Of a stretch of 64,000 bases of DNA, positions 26,520 through 35,230 are shown piece after piece. The stretch lies in the NCBI RefSeq assembly GCF_001580995.1, contig NZ_LHZU01000138.1, forward strand, positions 29,446 to 93,445, given 5' to 3'. The notes beneath the pieces were generated by a model. That model had not been told where the DNA came from. It did no database searches and saw nothing but the letters and a program-made list of their open reading frames with translations. Both the position numbers and the translations under genes were made by a program. Each line of letters begins with the position of its first letter. The first letter of the stretch is position 1. Source of the DNA: Acetobacter senegalensis (lineage in GTDB: Bacteria; Pseudomonadota; Alphaproteobacteria; Acetobacterales; Acetobacteraceae).

Positions 26520-27134
26520 GTGAACTGGCATCTTATTGATTGGATATGGCATGTAAGAGGATGTCTTTCAATTCCCGCGCAACAAACCAGCAGCGAAGTC
26601 TTTTGTAAAATAGATCCTTTGTTTCAGGAATTTGGAACAACGCATGAATTGAAAAATGAGAGTCTGGTTTTTTCTAAAAAAAATCAACCTTCTCAAGATA
26701 AGATGGCTGTATTTGATGATGGTGTTTTGAGCATAGAGAGCAAAAAAGAAGGTTCTGTTTTACAGTATGACTTAAGAAGTAAAACACTCCTTTTTTGTTT
26801 TCTGGCACCGTTTTTCTTTCTGGCAATGGCCGAACTCACAATTGTGGTTAAACACCTCCAAAAGCCATCAACTGAGGTGTCACAGTCTTTAGCCGAGAAG
26901 GAAAAAGAGGAAGAGGCCAGATATCTTATTCAAAGCCCTATAGACAAAGCTTTGGGGGTGCCCGCGCCAGAAAAGAAAACAGATAAAGATGACGAGAAAC
27001 AGGGCAAGAAAAAACTCTCTCCCGTAGCGGCTTACGTTTTTGCCGGTATCTTTTCGATCTTATACGTTATCGGCAGGATTAGCGAAGCTTTGTCCGTAAA
27101 GTCTCTTTTTAGAAAATATTTGTCTGAGTATTGA
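26520..27134 (+). CDS. Unrecognised two-helix membrane protein
   Basis: No family is recognised in these 204 residues. The GTG at 26520 has AGAGAAGGGG about seven bases before it; a TTG 16 codons earlier is possible. A soluble N-terminal part of roughly 100 residues contains VFDDGVLSIESKK. A first membrane helix (LLFCFLAPFFFLAMAELTIVV) follows, then a highly charged Glu/Lys loop with EKEKEEEARY and PEKKTDKDDEKQGKKK. A second helix (VAAYVFAGIFSILYVIG) and a short basic tail complete it. It lies 73 bases after the hydroxylase gene on the same strand, so it may be an accessory or scaffold protein for it. That is only inference. Confidence 0.65.
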   Translation: MNWHLIDWIWHVRGCLSIPAQQTSSEVFCKIDPLFQEFGTTHELKNESLVFSKKNQPSQDKMAVFDDGVLSIESKKEGSVLQYDLRSKTLLFCFLAPFFFLAMAELTIVVKHLQKPSTEVSQSLAEKEKEEEARYLIQSPIDKALGVPAPEKKTDKDDEKQGKKKLSPVAAYVFAGIFSILYVIGRISEALSVKSLFRKYLSEY

Positions 27135-27163
27135 TTTTCTAAGACATTCGAAAAGGTTGCGGT

Positions 27164-28111
27164 GTGCGTATTAAAAAAATACTAAAACATGCTTTAATGT
27201 TGGCGGTGTTTTCACCGGTCAGTTGTCTCCCTCATGTATTTGCGGCAACAGTGCCAACACAGCAGGTTATGCATGTACCGGGTTCACCTGATTTTCTTGC
27301 CGTTGATGGTGCCTCAGTTTGGGTTATGAACAGAGGGCGTGTAGAGCACTGGTCTGTGTCGGGAAAACTGGCTGAAGTTAAGTTGGGCCATCCTTGTGGT
27401 GCCATGTCAGTAGCGTTTGGCTCCCTTTGGGTTGCTGATTGCAAAGCGAATACCCTCAACCGGATAGACCTCAAGACTGCACAAAAAGACGTTGTTATTC
27501 AAACAGGTATAGCAAACCCCAGAGGCGAGCTGAATGTTGTCAGTGGGGAGGGTTCTATCTGGGTAGCCAGTGATGGCAGTGGGAAAGTTGCCCGTGTTGA
27601 CCCACTTACAAACAAAGTCATTGCATCTATCCCGGTCGATTCTGAAACCTATTATCTTGCATTCGGTTATGGTGCCCTATGGGGTGTAAGCGCTACCCAT
27701 AACACGCTTCAAAAGATCGATCCGCAAACTAACACCGTCGTCAAAAAAACCGCCCTTGGGCGTGCTCCTGGCTTTCTTGCTGCGGGGGAGGGGGCTGTTT
27801 GGGTACAAGAGCAGGGTGACGGAACAGTTGCTCGCGTCTCCCCAGAAACAGGAGAGGTTTCTGGTCGGGTAAAAGTCGATAACTCATTGATGTATGGGGA
27901 TATTGATGCCGGGGGTGGTAAGGTCTGGCTGCGTACCACAGACCATCAGACATTTGTCGTCATTGACCCCCAAACTCTGGCCATTCGTGCACGAATTGGT
28001 GCACAAACGGGCAGTGGCGCGTTGCGGTACACCCCAGAAGGTATCTGGACAACATCTCACGATATTCATGTTCTGGCATGGTGGGCAAACCCGGAAAATA
28101 TCGGGAATTAA
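27164..28111 (+). CDS. Secreted beta-propeller protein (YncE/Vgb-like)
   Basis: A 315-residue exported protein. The GTG start gives MRIKKILKHALMLAVFSPVS, a signal peptide ending near VFA. The mature part is built of repeats with a Gly-x-hydrophobic-Trp pattern, as in GSLWVADCKANTLNRID, GSIWVASDGSGKVARVD, GALWGVSATHNTLQKID and GAVWVQEQGDGTVARVS. About six or seven blades are visible, which fits a YncE- or streptogramin-lyase-like propeller. A lyase activity is not implied. It follows the unknown membrane protein by 29 bases, suggesting one operon with the hydroxylase. Confidence 0.75.
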   Translation: MRIKKILKHALMLAVFSPVSCLPHVFAATVPTQQVMHVPGSPDFLAVDGASVWVMNRGRVEHWSVSGKLAEVKLGHPCGAMSVAFGSLWVADCKANTLNRIDLKTAQKDVVIQTGIANPRGELNVVSGEGSIWVASDGSGKVARVDPLTNKVIASIPVDSETYYLAFGYGALWGVSATHNTLQKIDPQTNTVVKKTALGRAPGFLAAGEGAVWVQEQGDGTVARVSPETGEVSGRVKVDNSLMYGDIDAGGGKVWLRTTDHQTFVVIDPQTLAIRARIGAQTGSGALRYTPEGIWTTSHDIHVLAWWANPENIGN

Positions 28112-28260
28112 AAAGCTGAAGAAAGTTACCTTATAGAGTGGCAGATGCTTCATCCTTGTCGGGTAGTATCTGCATTTTATAAAAGTAGTGACAAGGTAAG
28201 CCCTGCCTGTCTAACTCAGCCAATATAGAGGCGAGCACAAAAAAGCACCCTCTTATAAAG

Positions 28261-28286
28261 CTCACCCTCTTATTGGGTGAGTTTTT
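28261..28286 (+). terminator. Rho-independent terminator
   Basis: CTCACCC and GGGTGAG form a 7-bp stem around a seven-base loop, followed directly by five T. It lies 150 bases after the beta-propeller gene and ends the hydroxylase operon before the convergent molybdoprotein gene. Confidence 0.75.
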
Positions 28287-28319
28287 CAAAAGCGAGAAAC
28301 AATCCCATTACAAATTGGT

Positions 28320-30524
28320 CTAAATTGAACCGAACTCGCCATTAAAGAAATGTGGAGAGAACGGATAGCGCCTACATCTTTTGCCTGTAGCATTAAAAAG
28401 TGCATTGCCAAGTGATGGAAACGCAGCAGTCGTACCGACCTCTCCAATACCGCCGGGGCTGTCAGTACTTTTGATGATATGCACATCAATGGGCGGTACG
28501 TCATTAATGCGCATAAGCGGGTAGTTATGAAAATTACTTTGCTCTATGCGCCCATTTTTTATGGTTATTTCTCCATAAAGCGCGGCGCTAAATCCAAAAA
28601 GAAGTCCACCTTCCATTTGTGCTATAAGTGCATCCGTATTAACGGCTATGCCGCAATCCACAACGGCGGTCACCTTCTTTATAGCAATAGATTTTTTATC
28701 CGTTACCACTGCTTCAGTGACCACAGCGCAATGGGAGCCAAAAGCATTATGTAAGGCCAGGCCACGGCCGGTGCCTGTAGGGAGCGGTTTGCTCCATTGG
28801 CTTTCTTCCGCAGCACGTTTTAGAACTGCTACAGAACGAGGGTTTTTGCCCAAAAGGCGTAACCTGTATTCAAGCGGGTCGGTATGTGTTGCGGCGGCTA
28901 ATTCATCTATAAAACTTTCTACTACGTAAACATTATGCGCTGGGCCAACACCCCGCCACCAGCCAACTGGCACAGGTGTATCAGCGCGCGTCCACGTTAC
29001 AAACATCTGGGGCAAGTCATAAGGTGTATCTACTGCGCCGGCGACAGCATCAGTATCGAGCTTGCCTACGGGCAACCCGCCTGGGGCAAAGCGGTCAACG
29101 ACAGAAGGCCCACTTACATGGTGCTGCCAAGAAAGCGGCTGCCCATTTTGACCCAGTGTTGCACTGATACGGTCATAGTACGCGGGCCGAAAAAGATCCT
29201 GACGGATATCTTCTTCCCGGCTCCAGATAAATTTTACAGGGTGAGAGACCTGACAGGCGAAGTGTGTTGCCTGTTCCAAAAAGTCTGTAGCCAGCCTACG
29301 CCCAAAACTACCGCCTATCATGTGGTTATGAATTGCAACTTTTTCTGGCGGCAAACCTGTTATCTTTGCAACGGCAGCCCGTGCACGGGTTGGAACCTGC
29401 GTACCCATCCAGACATCGCAACGCTCTGCACGCACATGTAGTGTTACATTGGCGGGTTCCATAGGTGCATGAGAGAGAAATGGGAGCTCATAAGTCGCTT
29501 CCAGTTTTTTGCCAGACTCTGCAGAAGTATTCTTGGGTTTATCATTGCGCGCAATAATTTCTGGCACAGAAAGGGAAGCATCGCGGATTTTTCGTCTGAT
29601 GTCCTCAGAGCTAAGAGAAGAGTTTTTTCCTTCTACCCACTTAATTTTGAGAGCTGCTAAGCCTTTTTTAGCGGTCCAGTAATTCCTTGCTATAACAGCA
29701 ACGGCTGTGCTGGTTTTTAGAACATTCAGAACACCAGGGATAGTCCTGCACAGTGTGTCATCAAGGGTGTCGAGAGTAGCGCCAATAACAGGTGCTCCCA
29801 TAACAGCGCCAATCGCCATTTCTGGCACACGCACATCAATACCAAAAACAGCAGTACCGTTCGTTTTGGCAGGAATATCAACCCGCGGGAAAGACTTGCC
29901 TATCAATTTCCAGTCGCTGGGTGATTTTAGAGGCACATTTTGGGGTATGTTCTGCCGGGCGGCATCAACCGCAAAGTCACCATACTGTGCACAATGCTGG
30001 CCTGTATGGTCTTTTATGTAACCATTTTCGGCTGCTAACAAATGCTGCGGTATATTCCAGCGTGCAGCAGCAGCAGTAAGAAGCATAAGCCGAACCGTTG
30101 CGCCAGCTTGCCGTAAGGGTACCCACCCATTACGGACAGAGCGGGAACCGCCTGTTGAAAGGGATTTTAGAAACTTTGGAGCAACATCACTCACGTCCTG
30201 CGGCAATGCAGGCAGGACAGTAATGTCTTTAGGGTCTACTTCCAGCTCTTCTGCAATAATAATGGCTTCAGTTGTGTAAATACCCTGTCCCATTTCAATG
30301 TTTGGAACAATGAGAGATATTTTATTATCGCTCCCAATACGAACAACACCCCCAAGAGTAATATCTGATGGGGAGTGAACATTCTGGCTTGTTTGCGCCA
30401 AGGCCACTTTACTACGTGCAGCAGGTAGCCCTGCAAAAGCAAGCGCTATGCCCCCTCCCAAGAAGTGGCGCCGTAAAAGAGGGTTCAAAGCGTTGTCAGT
30501 TTTGCTAACAAAAAGAGAAGGCAT
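28320..30524 (-). CDS. Molybdenum hydroxylase large subunit (isoquinoline 1-oxidoreductase beta type)
   Basis: A 734-residue protein of the xanthine dehydrogenase family, large molybdopterin-binding subunit, IorB type. A twin-arginine signal (LLRRHFLGGGIALAFAG) predicts export in folded form. Molybdopterin and substrate-channel segments include VPNIEMGQGIYTTEA, STGGSRSVRNGW, HAPMEPANVTLHV, NHMIGGSFGRRLATDF, WWRGVGPAHNVYVVESF and the late DSPGGIGEVGTTAAFPSLGNA, which carries the active-site Glu. The ATG at 30524 is preferred over a GTG five codons earlier. The usual partners, a two-[2Fe-2S] small subunit and a cytochrome c, are not adjacent, so the subunit looks orphaned here. Substrate is unknown: aldehydes or N-heterocycles in relatives. 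Confidence 0.85.
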   Translation of the reverse strand: MPSLFVSKTDNALNPLLRRHFLGGGIALAFAGLPAARSKVALAQTSQNVHSPSDITLGGVVRIGSDNKISLIVPNIEMGQGIYTTEAIIIAEELEVDPKDITVLPALPQDVSDVAPKFLKSLSTGGSRSVRNGWVPLRQAGATVRLMLLTAAAARWNIPQHLLAAENGYIKDHTGQHCAQYGDFAVDAARQNIPQNVPLKSPSDWKLIGKSFPRVDIPAKTNGTAVFGIDVRVPEMAIGAVMGAPVIGATLDTLDDTLCRTIPGVLNVLKTSTAVAVIARNYWTAKKGLAALKIKWVEGKNSSLSSEDIRRKIRDASLSVPEIIARNDKPKNTSAESGKKLEATYELPFLSHAPMEPANVTLHVRAERCDVWMGTQVPTRARAAVAKITGLPPEKVAIHNHMIGGSFGRRLATDFLEQATHFACQVSHPVKFIWSREEDIRQDLFRPAYYDRISATLGQNGQPLSWQHHVSGPSVVDRFAPGGLPVGKLDTDAVAGAVDTPYDLPQMFVTWTRADTPVPVGWWRGVGPAHNVYVVESFIDELAAATHTDPLEYRLRLLGKNPRSVAVLKRAAEESQWSKPLPTGTGRGLALHNAFGSHCAVVTEAVVTDKKSIAIKKVTAVVDCGIAVNTDALIAQMEGGLLFGFSAALYGEITIKNGRIEQSNFHNYPLMRINDVPPIDVHIIKSTDSPGGIGEVGTTAAFPSLGNALFNATGKRCRRYPFSPHFFNGEFGSI

Positions 30525-30680
30525 TTGTGCGCCTGTCACCTAATAGTCTCAAGGGAGAGGAGAGAAAGTAACGCGAGTAAAAAGAGTTCCACACAAAGCG
30601 TCTGTCAGGGTTATTGGACTGGCCAAGGCAAAGTTCTTGTGAACTCCGACTTGCTTTTCAAGTTTATTCTAAAGCCGAGC

Positions 30681-31379
30681 TTAGTAGCTTTCCTCTGCCC
30701 TGCAATTTACGGGAATTTCCGAAATACTAACCTCATTGGGTGACGTGACAAGGAAATGCGCAACGCGGGCAATTTCTTCTGGTGGGGTCATGTTCAGTTC
30801 CGGCATCATGCCTTCAACCATGTCGGTCTTTACAAAGCCAGGGCAGATCACCGTGGCTCTAATGCCATATTCAAACCCAGTGTGGCGAATGGAGTGCGCC
30901 AAAGCAAGCGTTGCAAATTTGGACACGGCATAAGGGCCAGAATCTGAATCATAAACACGTTTGCTCGACAGGGAGCCAATCATAACAACTCGGCCGCTGC
31001 CACAGGCAACAAGTTGTTCCCATGCAGCTTTTACGAGGCGGCGGGGGCTTTTAATATGGACGTCCAGCAGGTCATCCATCTCATCTTCGGAGATGTCTAT
31101 AATGTTTTTCCATATGCCAATGCCAGCATTGGCAACAACTGCATTAATATGCCCAAAATGGCTTATTGTGCTTTCAACCCAACTGGCTTCTGTTGTTGTG
31201 TCTAAGGCATCGTAGTGGCCAATCAAAACGCGCTCTTTGTCTGTTGCCCATGCTGGTATCAGGGATTTGCGCATACCAAGGCTAACACACCAGCCTTCAT
31301 CGTAAAACTTTTTGGCAATCGCAGCCCCCATGCCTCTTGCTGCGCCTGAAACCATAATGACTTTTTGTGTTGTTCCCAT
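30681..31379 (-). CDS. SDR-family oxidoreductase
   Basis: A 232-residue short-chain dehydrogenase. Cofactor motif VSGAARGMGAAIA, then VANAGIG, the catalytic Ser in MIGSLSSKR and the pair YAVSK. The CPGFVKTDM segment after beta-strand 6 is typical. It lies between the molybdoprotein and the TonB receptor genes on the same strand, with gaps of 141 and 147 bases, and a terminator-like hairpin separates it from the receptor. Bases 30877-30903 are repeated exactly in the debris at 23069. Substrate not known. Confidence 0.85.
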   Translation of the reverse strand: MGTTQKVIMVSGAARGMGAAIAKKFYDEGWCVSLGMRKSLIPAWATDKERVLIGHYDALDTTTEASWVESTISHFGHINAVVANAGIGIWKNIIDISEDEMDDLLDVHIKSPRRLVKAAWEQLVACGSGRVVMIGSLSSKRVYDSDSGPYAVSKFATLALAHSIRHTGFEYGIRATVICPGFVKTDMVEGMMPELNMTPPEEIARVAHFLVTSPNEVSISEIPVNCRAEESY

Positions 31380-31452
31380 CAGAAATTTCCCTGCTTATGG
31401 TAATTTTTTTGAGTTGATATGAGCATCGAAACAAGGTGCACACCAAAATAAT

Positions 31453-31500
31453 AGAAAGACCCCCGTATGGAAAATATGTTTCACATAGAGGAGTCTTTCT
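31453..31500 (-). terminator. Terminator of the TonB receptor gene
   Basis: On the leftward strand AGAAAGACTCC pairs with GGGGTCTTTCT (one mismatch) around a 26-base loop, followed by ATTATTTT. It lies just past the receptor stop at 31527. Confidence 0.55.
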
Positions 31501-31526
31501 TTGTGGTATCAGTCAGGCACTAATTT

Positions 31527-34013
31527 TTAGAAATGTGCGCTTGCTTCCAGCCCAAAGGTGCGTGGTGTTAAAACACTATAGGCATAATAACGTTCAGCAA
31601 TGCCATCACGGGAACGAATGGAGCTCATATCATTACTGACTGCAGTTACAGCATACTGATCAGTCAGGTTATTGACAAAAAGATCAACACTCCATTTCCG
31701 TGTGTTGTATGTAATAGACGCTCGGTGCGTTACATAACTGGGCATGCGGTAGCCGTAGCCTTCTAGCCCCACACGAGAGAAGATGCTGCCTTGATAAGTG
31801 GTCGCCCAATTAAACTGGATATTTCGGTCCTCATCTAGGGGGAAGGTATAGTTTGCAATAATACTGCCCGAATTCTTGGTCGAGCCGGGTAAACGGTCCC
31901 CTGGTTTTCCTGCATAGGAGCCTAGTACGTTGGTGACTAATCCTGGAGAGTATTTTGTCAAGTGTGCATCAACATAAGAATAGGTCGCTGAAATCGTAAA
32001 GTTTGGCAGAACCTTCACATTCACAGACGCATCGAAGCCCCTTGAGACAGCAGCCGCGCCGTTTTTCGTAATTCCAACATTCCCATATTGAGTCTGGCCG
32101 GGAACCTGTATGTTCGTCCAGTCAATATTGTAGCCAGCCAATGTAAATATTAACCGACGGTGGAAAAAATTCCCACGGATACCAAGTTCAGCATTGCGTG
32201 TTTTATCTGGTTTATAACTGACTTCATTGGGGAGGGCACAAGCATGCTGGACGCTTGTGTCCAATGGCATGGAGCAGGGGGCCACTTTGTTTACCCCACC
32301 CACACGATAACCAGTGCTGTAAGTAAAGTAGGTCATGATATTCGGGTTAATACGGTAGGAAATGTTCGCTTTCCACATGGTGCCATTGGCACCGGTAGAA
32401 CCCTGTTGTGAGCTATAGTTTACATTCGGGTAGGTTTGGAAGAGCGGCAATGCAGTGCCACCATCTACCGAAGAGTCATAATCAAAGTACCGGAAGCCGC
32501 CTGTAATCTGAAGATTTTTCAAGATATGGTAGGTAAGCTCGCCATACACTGCGCGCTCCTGCGTTTTGGTGTGCACGCGTGAGGCATACTCAAGTTCATC
32601 AGGCCGATCGATACCCGCCCAAGATGTATACCCAGGGACATACTCATGGCGGTTGGTATCTGTTTTCTGGTTGTTGTAAAAACCACCAATAACCCAGCTT
32701 ATCGGCCCCTTATGGGTAGAAACAAGGCGCAGCTCTTCGTTGAACTGTGTGTATTTTCTGTGACTCACGGCATAGGAAGAGAAGTTTGGGAAGGCTTGGT
32801 ACCCATAATCAAGATCAAGCAGAAGATCCGTATTATCTTCAACTGAGTCTATGGTCTGGTGTGTATAAGCCGTTGTGTTGACCAACTGAGCAAAGTTGAA
32901 AATGTTGAAATAGAATTCCCCGCTATAAAGGTCTGATTTGCGGTTTACTGGCTCCTGATAGCGCCACGGTGCATCATAATGGCCAGTCCCGAGCACGCCC
33001 GCAGCATTGGCCTGCTGGCCGCCTGTACGGGTTTCCTGGTGCATGTAGGTCAGGTAACCCTTGATGTTAGGGTTAACCTGCACTAAGAGCTGGTTACGGG
33101 TTGTAAAGGTGTGGTCGTAGTTCAGATCTTTACGGCGGTAAAAATTCTGGGCGCGCTGTTCAGCTGTACCCAAAGAGTTAGCACCCGGCTGCGGGTTAGA
33201 AACTCCCGGTGTTTTCAGCAGGTAATTGTAGTCCATAAAGCCGGGGTCATTATAGTACCCAACAACCGTTCTGAACGCCAGATGGTCTTTGATGAGTGGA
33301 ATATTAAACGTGCCCGTTGTTTCACCACCGGGGGAGCCACTGTGCGATTCCCCAAAGGTCTTGCCGGTTACATCTGCAGACCAGTGGTTCAGAACCGGGC
33401 GGTGGGGCATATAACGAATAGCGCCAGCCAAGGTGCCTAAACCGTATAGGGTGCCCTGTGGCCCCTGTAGCACTTCAAGGCGATCGATATCGACCATCTT
33501 GAAGTCTGTATAAAGCGGTACTTCACCCAGATAGACACCAACCGAGTTGTTGGTGAAGTTCCCGGTTGTTGACGTTGAGCCAGAAGAAAGGCCGCGCATA
33601 ATAATGTTACCGGTATTGCCCGGGCCGTTATCGGTAATGGTCAAACCCGGCACAAAAGAGCTCAACTGGCGAATGTCAGTGATCCGCTCATTCTTCATCA
33701 GCTTCTGATCTATGACAGAAATATTGATGGGCGAGTCTTCCAGCTTGGTTGAACGCCGCGTTGCGGTAACCATAATCTGCTCTTCTTGGGCAGCATGTAC
33801 TTTCTGCTGAACAGGCTTAACCGCGGCGGCTTTCGTTGTTGCAGGTTGCTGCTTTGCTGGTGCGCCAGAGCGTGTCTTCTTTTCTGCCACTGGGCCATTC
33901 TTCTGGTCAGACGAGGCTGCATGGGCAGAGGCAGCGAGAGCAAAGGGAGCGCCACTGATCAACATGGTGGCGCAAAACAGATATGCCCTTCTTTTGGCCG
34001 GACAATCCTGCAT
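31527..34013 (-). CDS. TonB-dependent outer-membrane receptor
   Basis: An 828-residue receptor. It has a signal peptide (about 1-31, ASAHA end) and an Ala/Lys/Pro/Gln-rich linker (residues 32-80). EEQIMVTATRR marks the TonB box and plug start, with IRQLSSFVPGLTI, GNIIMRGLSSG and RLEVLQGPQGTLYG in the plug. The long barrel ends in the terminal Phe of LEASAHF. AGGAG is six bases before the ATG. No STN domain, so no FecI/FecR signalling. Barrel and plug features resemble receptors for larger organic ligands as much as siderophore receptors; its place beside oxygenase components suggests import of their substrate. The ligand is unknown. Confidence 0.9.
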   Translation of the reverse strand: MQDCPAKRRAYLFCATMLISGAPFALAASAHAASSDQKNGPVAEKKTRSGAPAKQQPATTKAAAVKPVQQKVHAAQEEQIMVTATRRSTKLEDSPINISVIDQKLMKNERITDIRQLSSFVPGLTITDNGPGNTGNIIMRGLSSGSTSTTGNFTNNSVGVYLGEVPLYTDFKMVDIDRLEVLQGPQGTLYGLGTLAGAIRYMPHRPVLNHWSADVTGKTFGESHSGSPGGETTGTFNIPLIKDHLAFRTVVGYYNDPGFMDYNYLLKTPGVSNPQPGANSLGTAEQRAQNFYRRKDLNYDHTFTTRNQLLVQVNPNIKGYLTYMHQETRTGGQQANAAGVLGTGHYDAPWRYQEPVNRKSDLYSGEFYFNIFNFAQLVNTTAYTHQTIDSVEDNTDLLLDLDYGYQAFPNFSSYAVSHRKYTQFNEELRLVSTHKGPISWVIGGFYNNQKTDTNRHEYVPGYTSWAGIDRPDELEYASRVHTKTQERAVYGELTYHILKNLQITGGFRYFDYDSSVDGGTALPLFQTYPNVNYSSQQGSTGANGTMWKANISYRINPNIMTYFTYSTGYRVGGVNKVAPCSMPLDTSVQHACALPNEVSYKPDKTRNAELGIRGNFFHRRLIFTLAGYNIDWTNIQVPGQTQYGNVGITKNGAAAVSRGFDASVNVKVLPNFTISATYSYVDAHLTKYSPGLVTNVLGSYAGKPGDRLPGSTKNSGSIIANYTFPLDEDRNIQFNWATTYQGSIFSRVGLEGYGYRMPSYVTHRASITYNTRKWSVDLFVNNLTDQYAVTAVSNDMSSIRSRDGIAERYYAYSVLTPRTFGLEASAHF

Positions 34014-34198
34014 ACATTACTCCTGTTTTCACTTTGGTGAGTGTCTTAGTCGCCAGTTTGAGCAACCAAGAAGAGAGTTGCTAAACAAATTCATATGGGA
34101 GCGTAGATAAATTATTCCGTAACCGATATATGTTGTTTGACGTAATTAAAGGTGTTTGTCATCAAAAAAGCATCGGTTTTCAAACATGAAGTGCATTA

Positions 34199-34214
34199 AA
34201 TGATCGTTATCATT
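34199..34214. promoter_or_regulatory. Fur-like palindrome between receptor and Rieske genes
   Basis: AATGAT and ATCATT are inverted around CGTT in the 469-base AT-rich gap between the divergent TonB receptor and Rieske ferredoxin genes. Core ATGAT/ATCAT halves resemble Fur or Zur boxes, but the full 19-base consensus is not matched. The rest of the gap holds no visible gene. Confidence 0.3.
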
Positions 34215-34482
34215 GAGGTGTGGTGAGGGTCTCAGATGCAAAACAGAGATTTTCCTATTTAGATAATTTTGAAAAATAATGATAAAACAAGAGATATTTC
34301 GGGTTATGTGGGGTGATATAACGGCACGTACCAAGCGTGCTGTAGGCATAATCTGGTTGGGTAAAATATTTTTTGTGGCATAGGGAGGGCATGGTGATTG
34401 TAAAACCAGTCAACCTATGTCAGCTTCTATTCTCAGATCAAAACGGTCTATAAATTTACAAAAATATATGCTGGAGAAAGCA

Positions 34483-34803
34483 ATGGTCGAAAAAGTTTTT
34501 TTGTGCCGTAACAGCGAGCTTAAAGAGAGCGCTATGCGCCAGGTGGCCGTTGCGGGAATAGATGCTTCGCTGGTGGTTTATAAGGTTAAGGGAAAGGTTT
34601 ATGCGACAGACGCCCTTTGCACTCATGGTAAAGTAGCTCTTACGGAGGGTGATCTGGAAGGAACCACCATTTACTGCCCATTGCACGGTGGTGGTTTTGA
34701 TGTGTGTACGGGCAACGCTGTTTCTCCGCCGTGTACTGTTCCGCTCAAAACATATTCTACCGTTGTTGAGGGAGATGATATTTTCGGTTTGTTGGAGCAT
34801 TAA
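34483..34803 (+). CDS. Rieske-type ferredoxin
   Basis: A 106-residue soluble [2Fe-2S] electron carrier. The Rieske ligands are complete: Cys46 and His48 in CTHG, Cys65 and His68 in CPLHGG. The ATG at 34483 has GGAG six bases upstream; a longer frame 22 codons upstream has no such site. Proteins of this type carry electrons from a BphA4-type reductase to an oxygenase. Its only candidate reductase in the window is 10 kb away, and the membrane hydroxylase next to that reductase is the candidate acceptor. Confidence 0.88.
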   Translation: MVEKVFLCRNSELKESAMRQVAVAGIDASLVVYKVKGKVYATDALCTHGKVALTEGDLEGTTIYCPLHGGGFDVCTGNAVSPPCTVPLKTYSTVVEGDDIFGLLEH

Positions 34804-34859
34804 TCTTCCCCATCTTATGTGGATTTAAGCTGCCATCTTTACGTCAAAAAAGAAAAATG

Positions 34860-34887
34860 GGTGCTTTTGGCCTTAGTTGAAAGCACC
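34860..34887 (+). terminator. Hairpin after the Rieske gene
   Basis: GGTGCTTT and AAAGCACC form an 8-bp stem with a 12-base loop, followed by a moderately T-rich stretch. It separates the Rieske gene from the guanidine operon promoter. Confidence 0.5.
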
Positions 34888-35005
34888 ACCTTAATTTCAG
34901 ATAAAAAACATTTACAATACAATACGTTAACCATGTTCCTTGTGGCATGCGGGCAAGCTTCACTCTGGTAAAATAAATGTTTCTTCCAAAAAATCCATTA
35001 CGGTA

Positions 35006-35035
35006 TTGATTCAATGTCAGAGACTCTGCTATAAA
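35006..35035 (+). promoter_or_regulatory. Putative promoter of the guanidine operon
   Basis: TTGATT (35006-35011) and TATAAA (35030-35035) are separated by 18 bases. Transcription would start near 35042, about 35 bases before the riboswitch aptamer, which is where such a promoter is needed. Confidence 0.55.
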
Positions 35036-35075
35036 AGCGTTATGCAGTCTTAGTTAGACTGTAACAATATGCAAT

Positions 35076-35173
35076 GGTTCGCTAGGGTTCCGACCTGTTT
35101 ATGCAGGTGCCTGGTCCGAGAGCGAACGACCTCTGGTTGGGGTTACACGGCGGGACAAAAGCCCGGGAGACAG
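35076..35173 (+). ncRNA. Guanidine-I riboswitch (ykkC class)
   Basis: The conserved blocks of the ykkC aptamer are present in order: CTAGGGTTCCG, then a small hairpin (ACCTG...CAGGT), CTGGTCCGAGAG, ACACGGCGGGACAAAAG and CCCGGGAGA. TTCGCT and AGCGAA enclose the first helix. This class binds guanidinium and switches on genes for its removal or use. The downstream genes (carboxyguanidine deiminase type, carboxylase, allophanate hydrolase) agree fully. The expression platform probably uses bases 35170-35220, where CAGC/GCTG and ACAC/GTGT stems can form, but its mechanism cannot be fixed by eye. Confidence 0.92.
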
Positions 35174-35230
35174 CACACTTTTTGTGTCGCGCTGCTCTGT
35201 TTGTTGTCGTGTTAACCGGAGGTCTTTAAA

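Noticed and set aside
27164..28111. Virginiamycin B lyase as a function for the beta-propeller
   Set aside because: Only the generic propeller repeat is seen; the signal peptide and context do not suit an antibiotic lyase.
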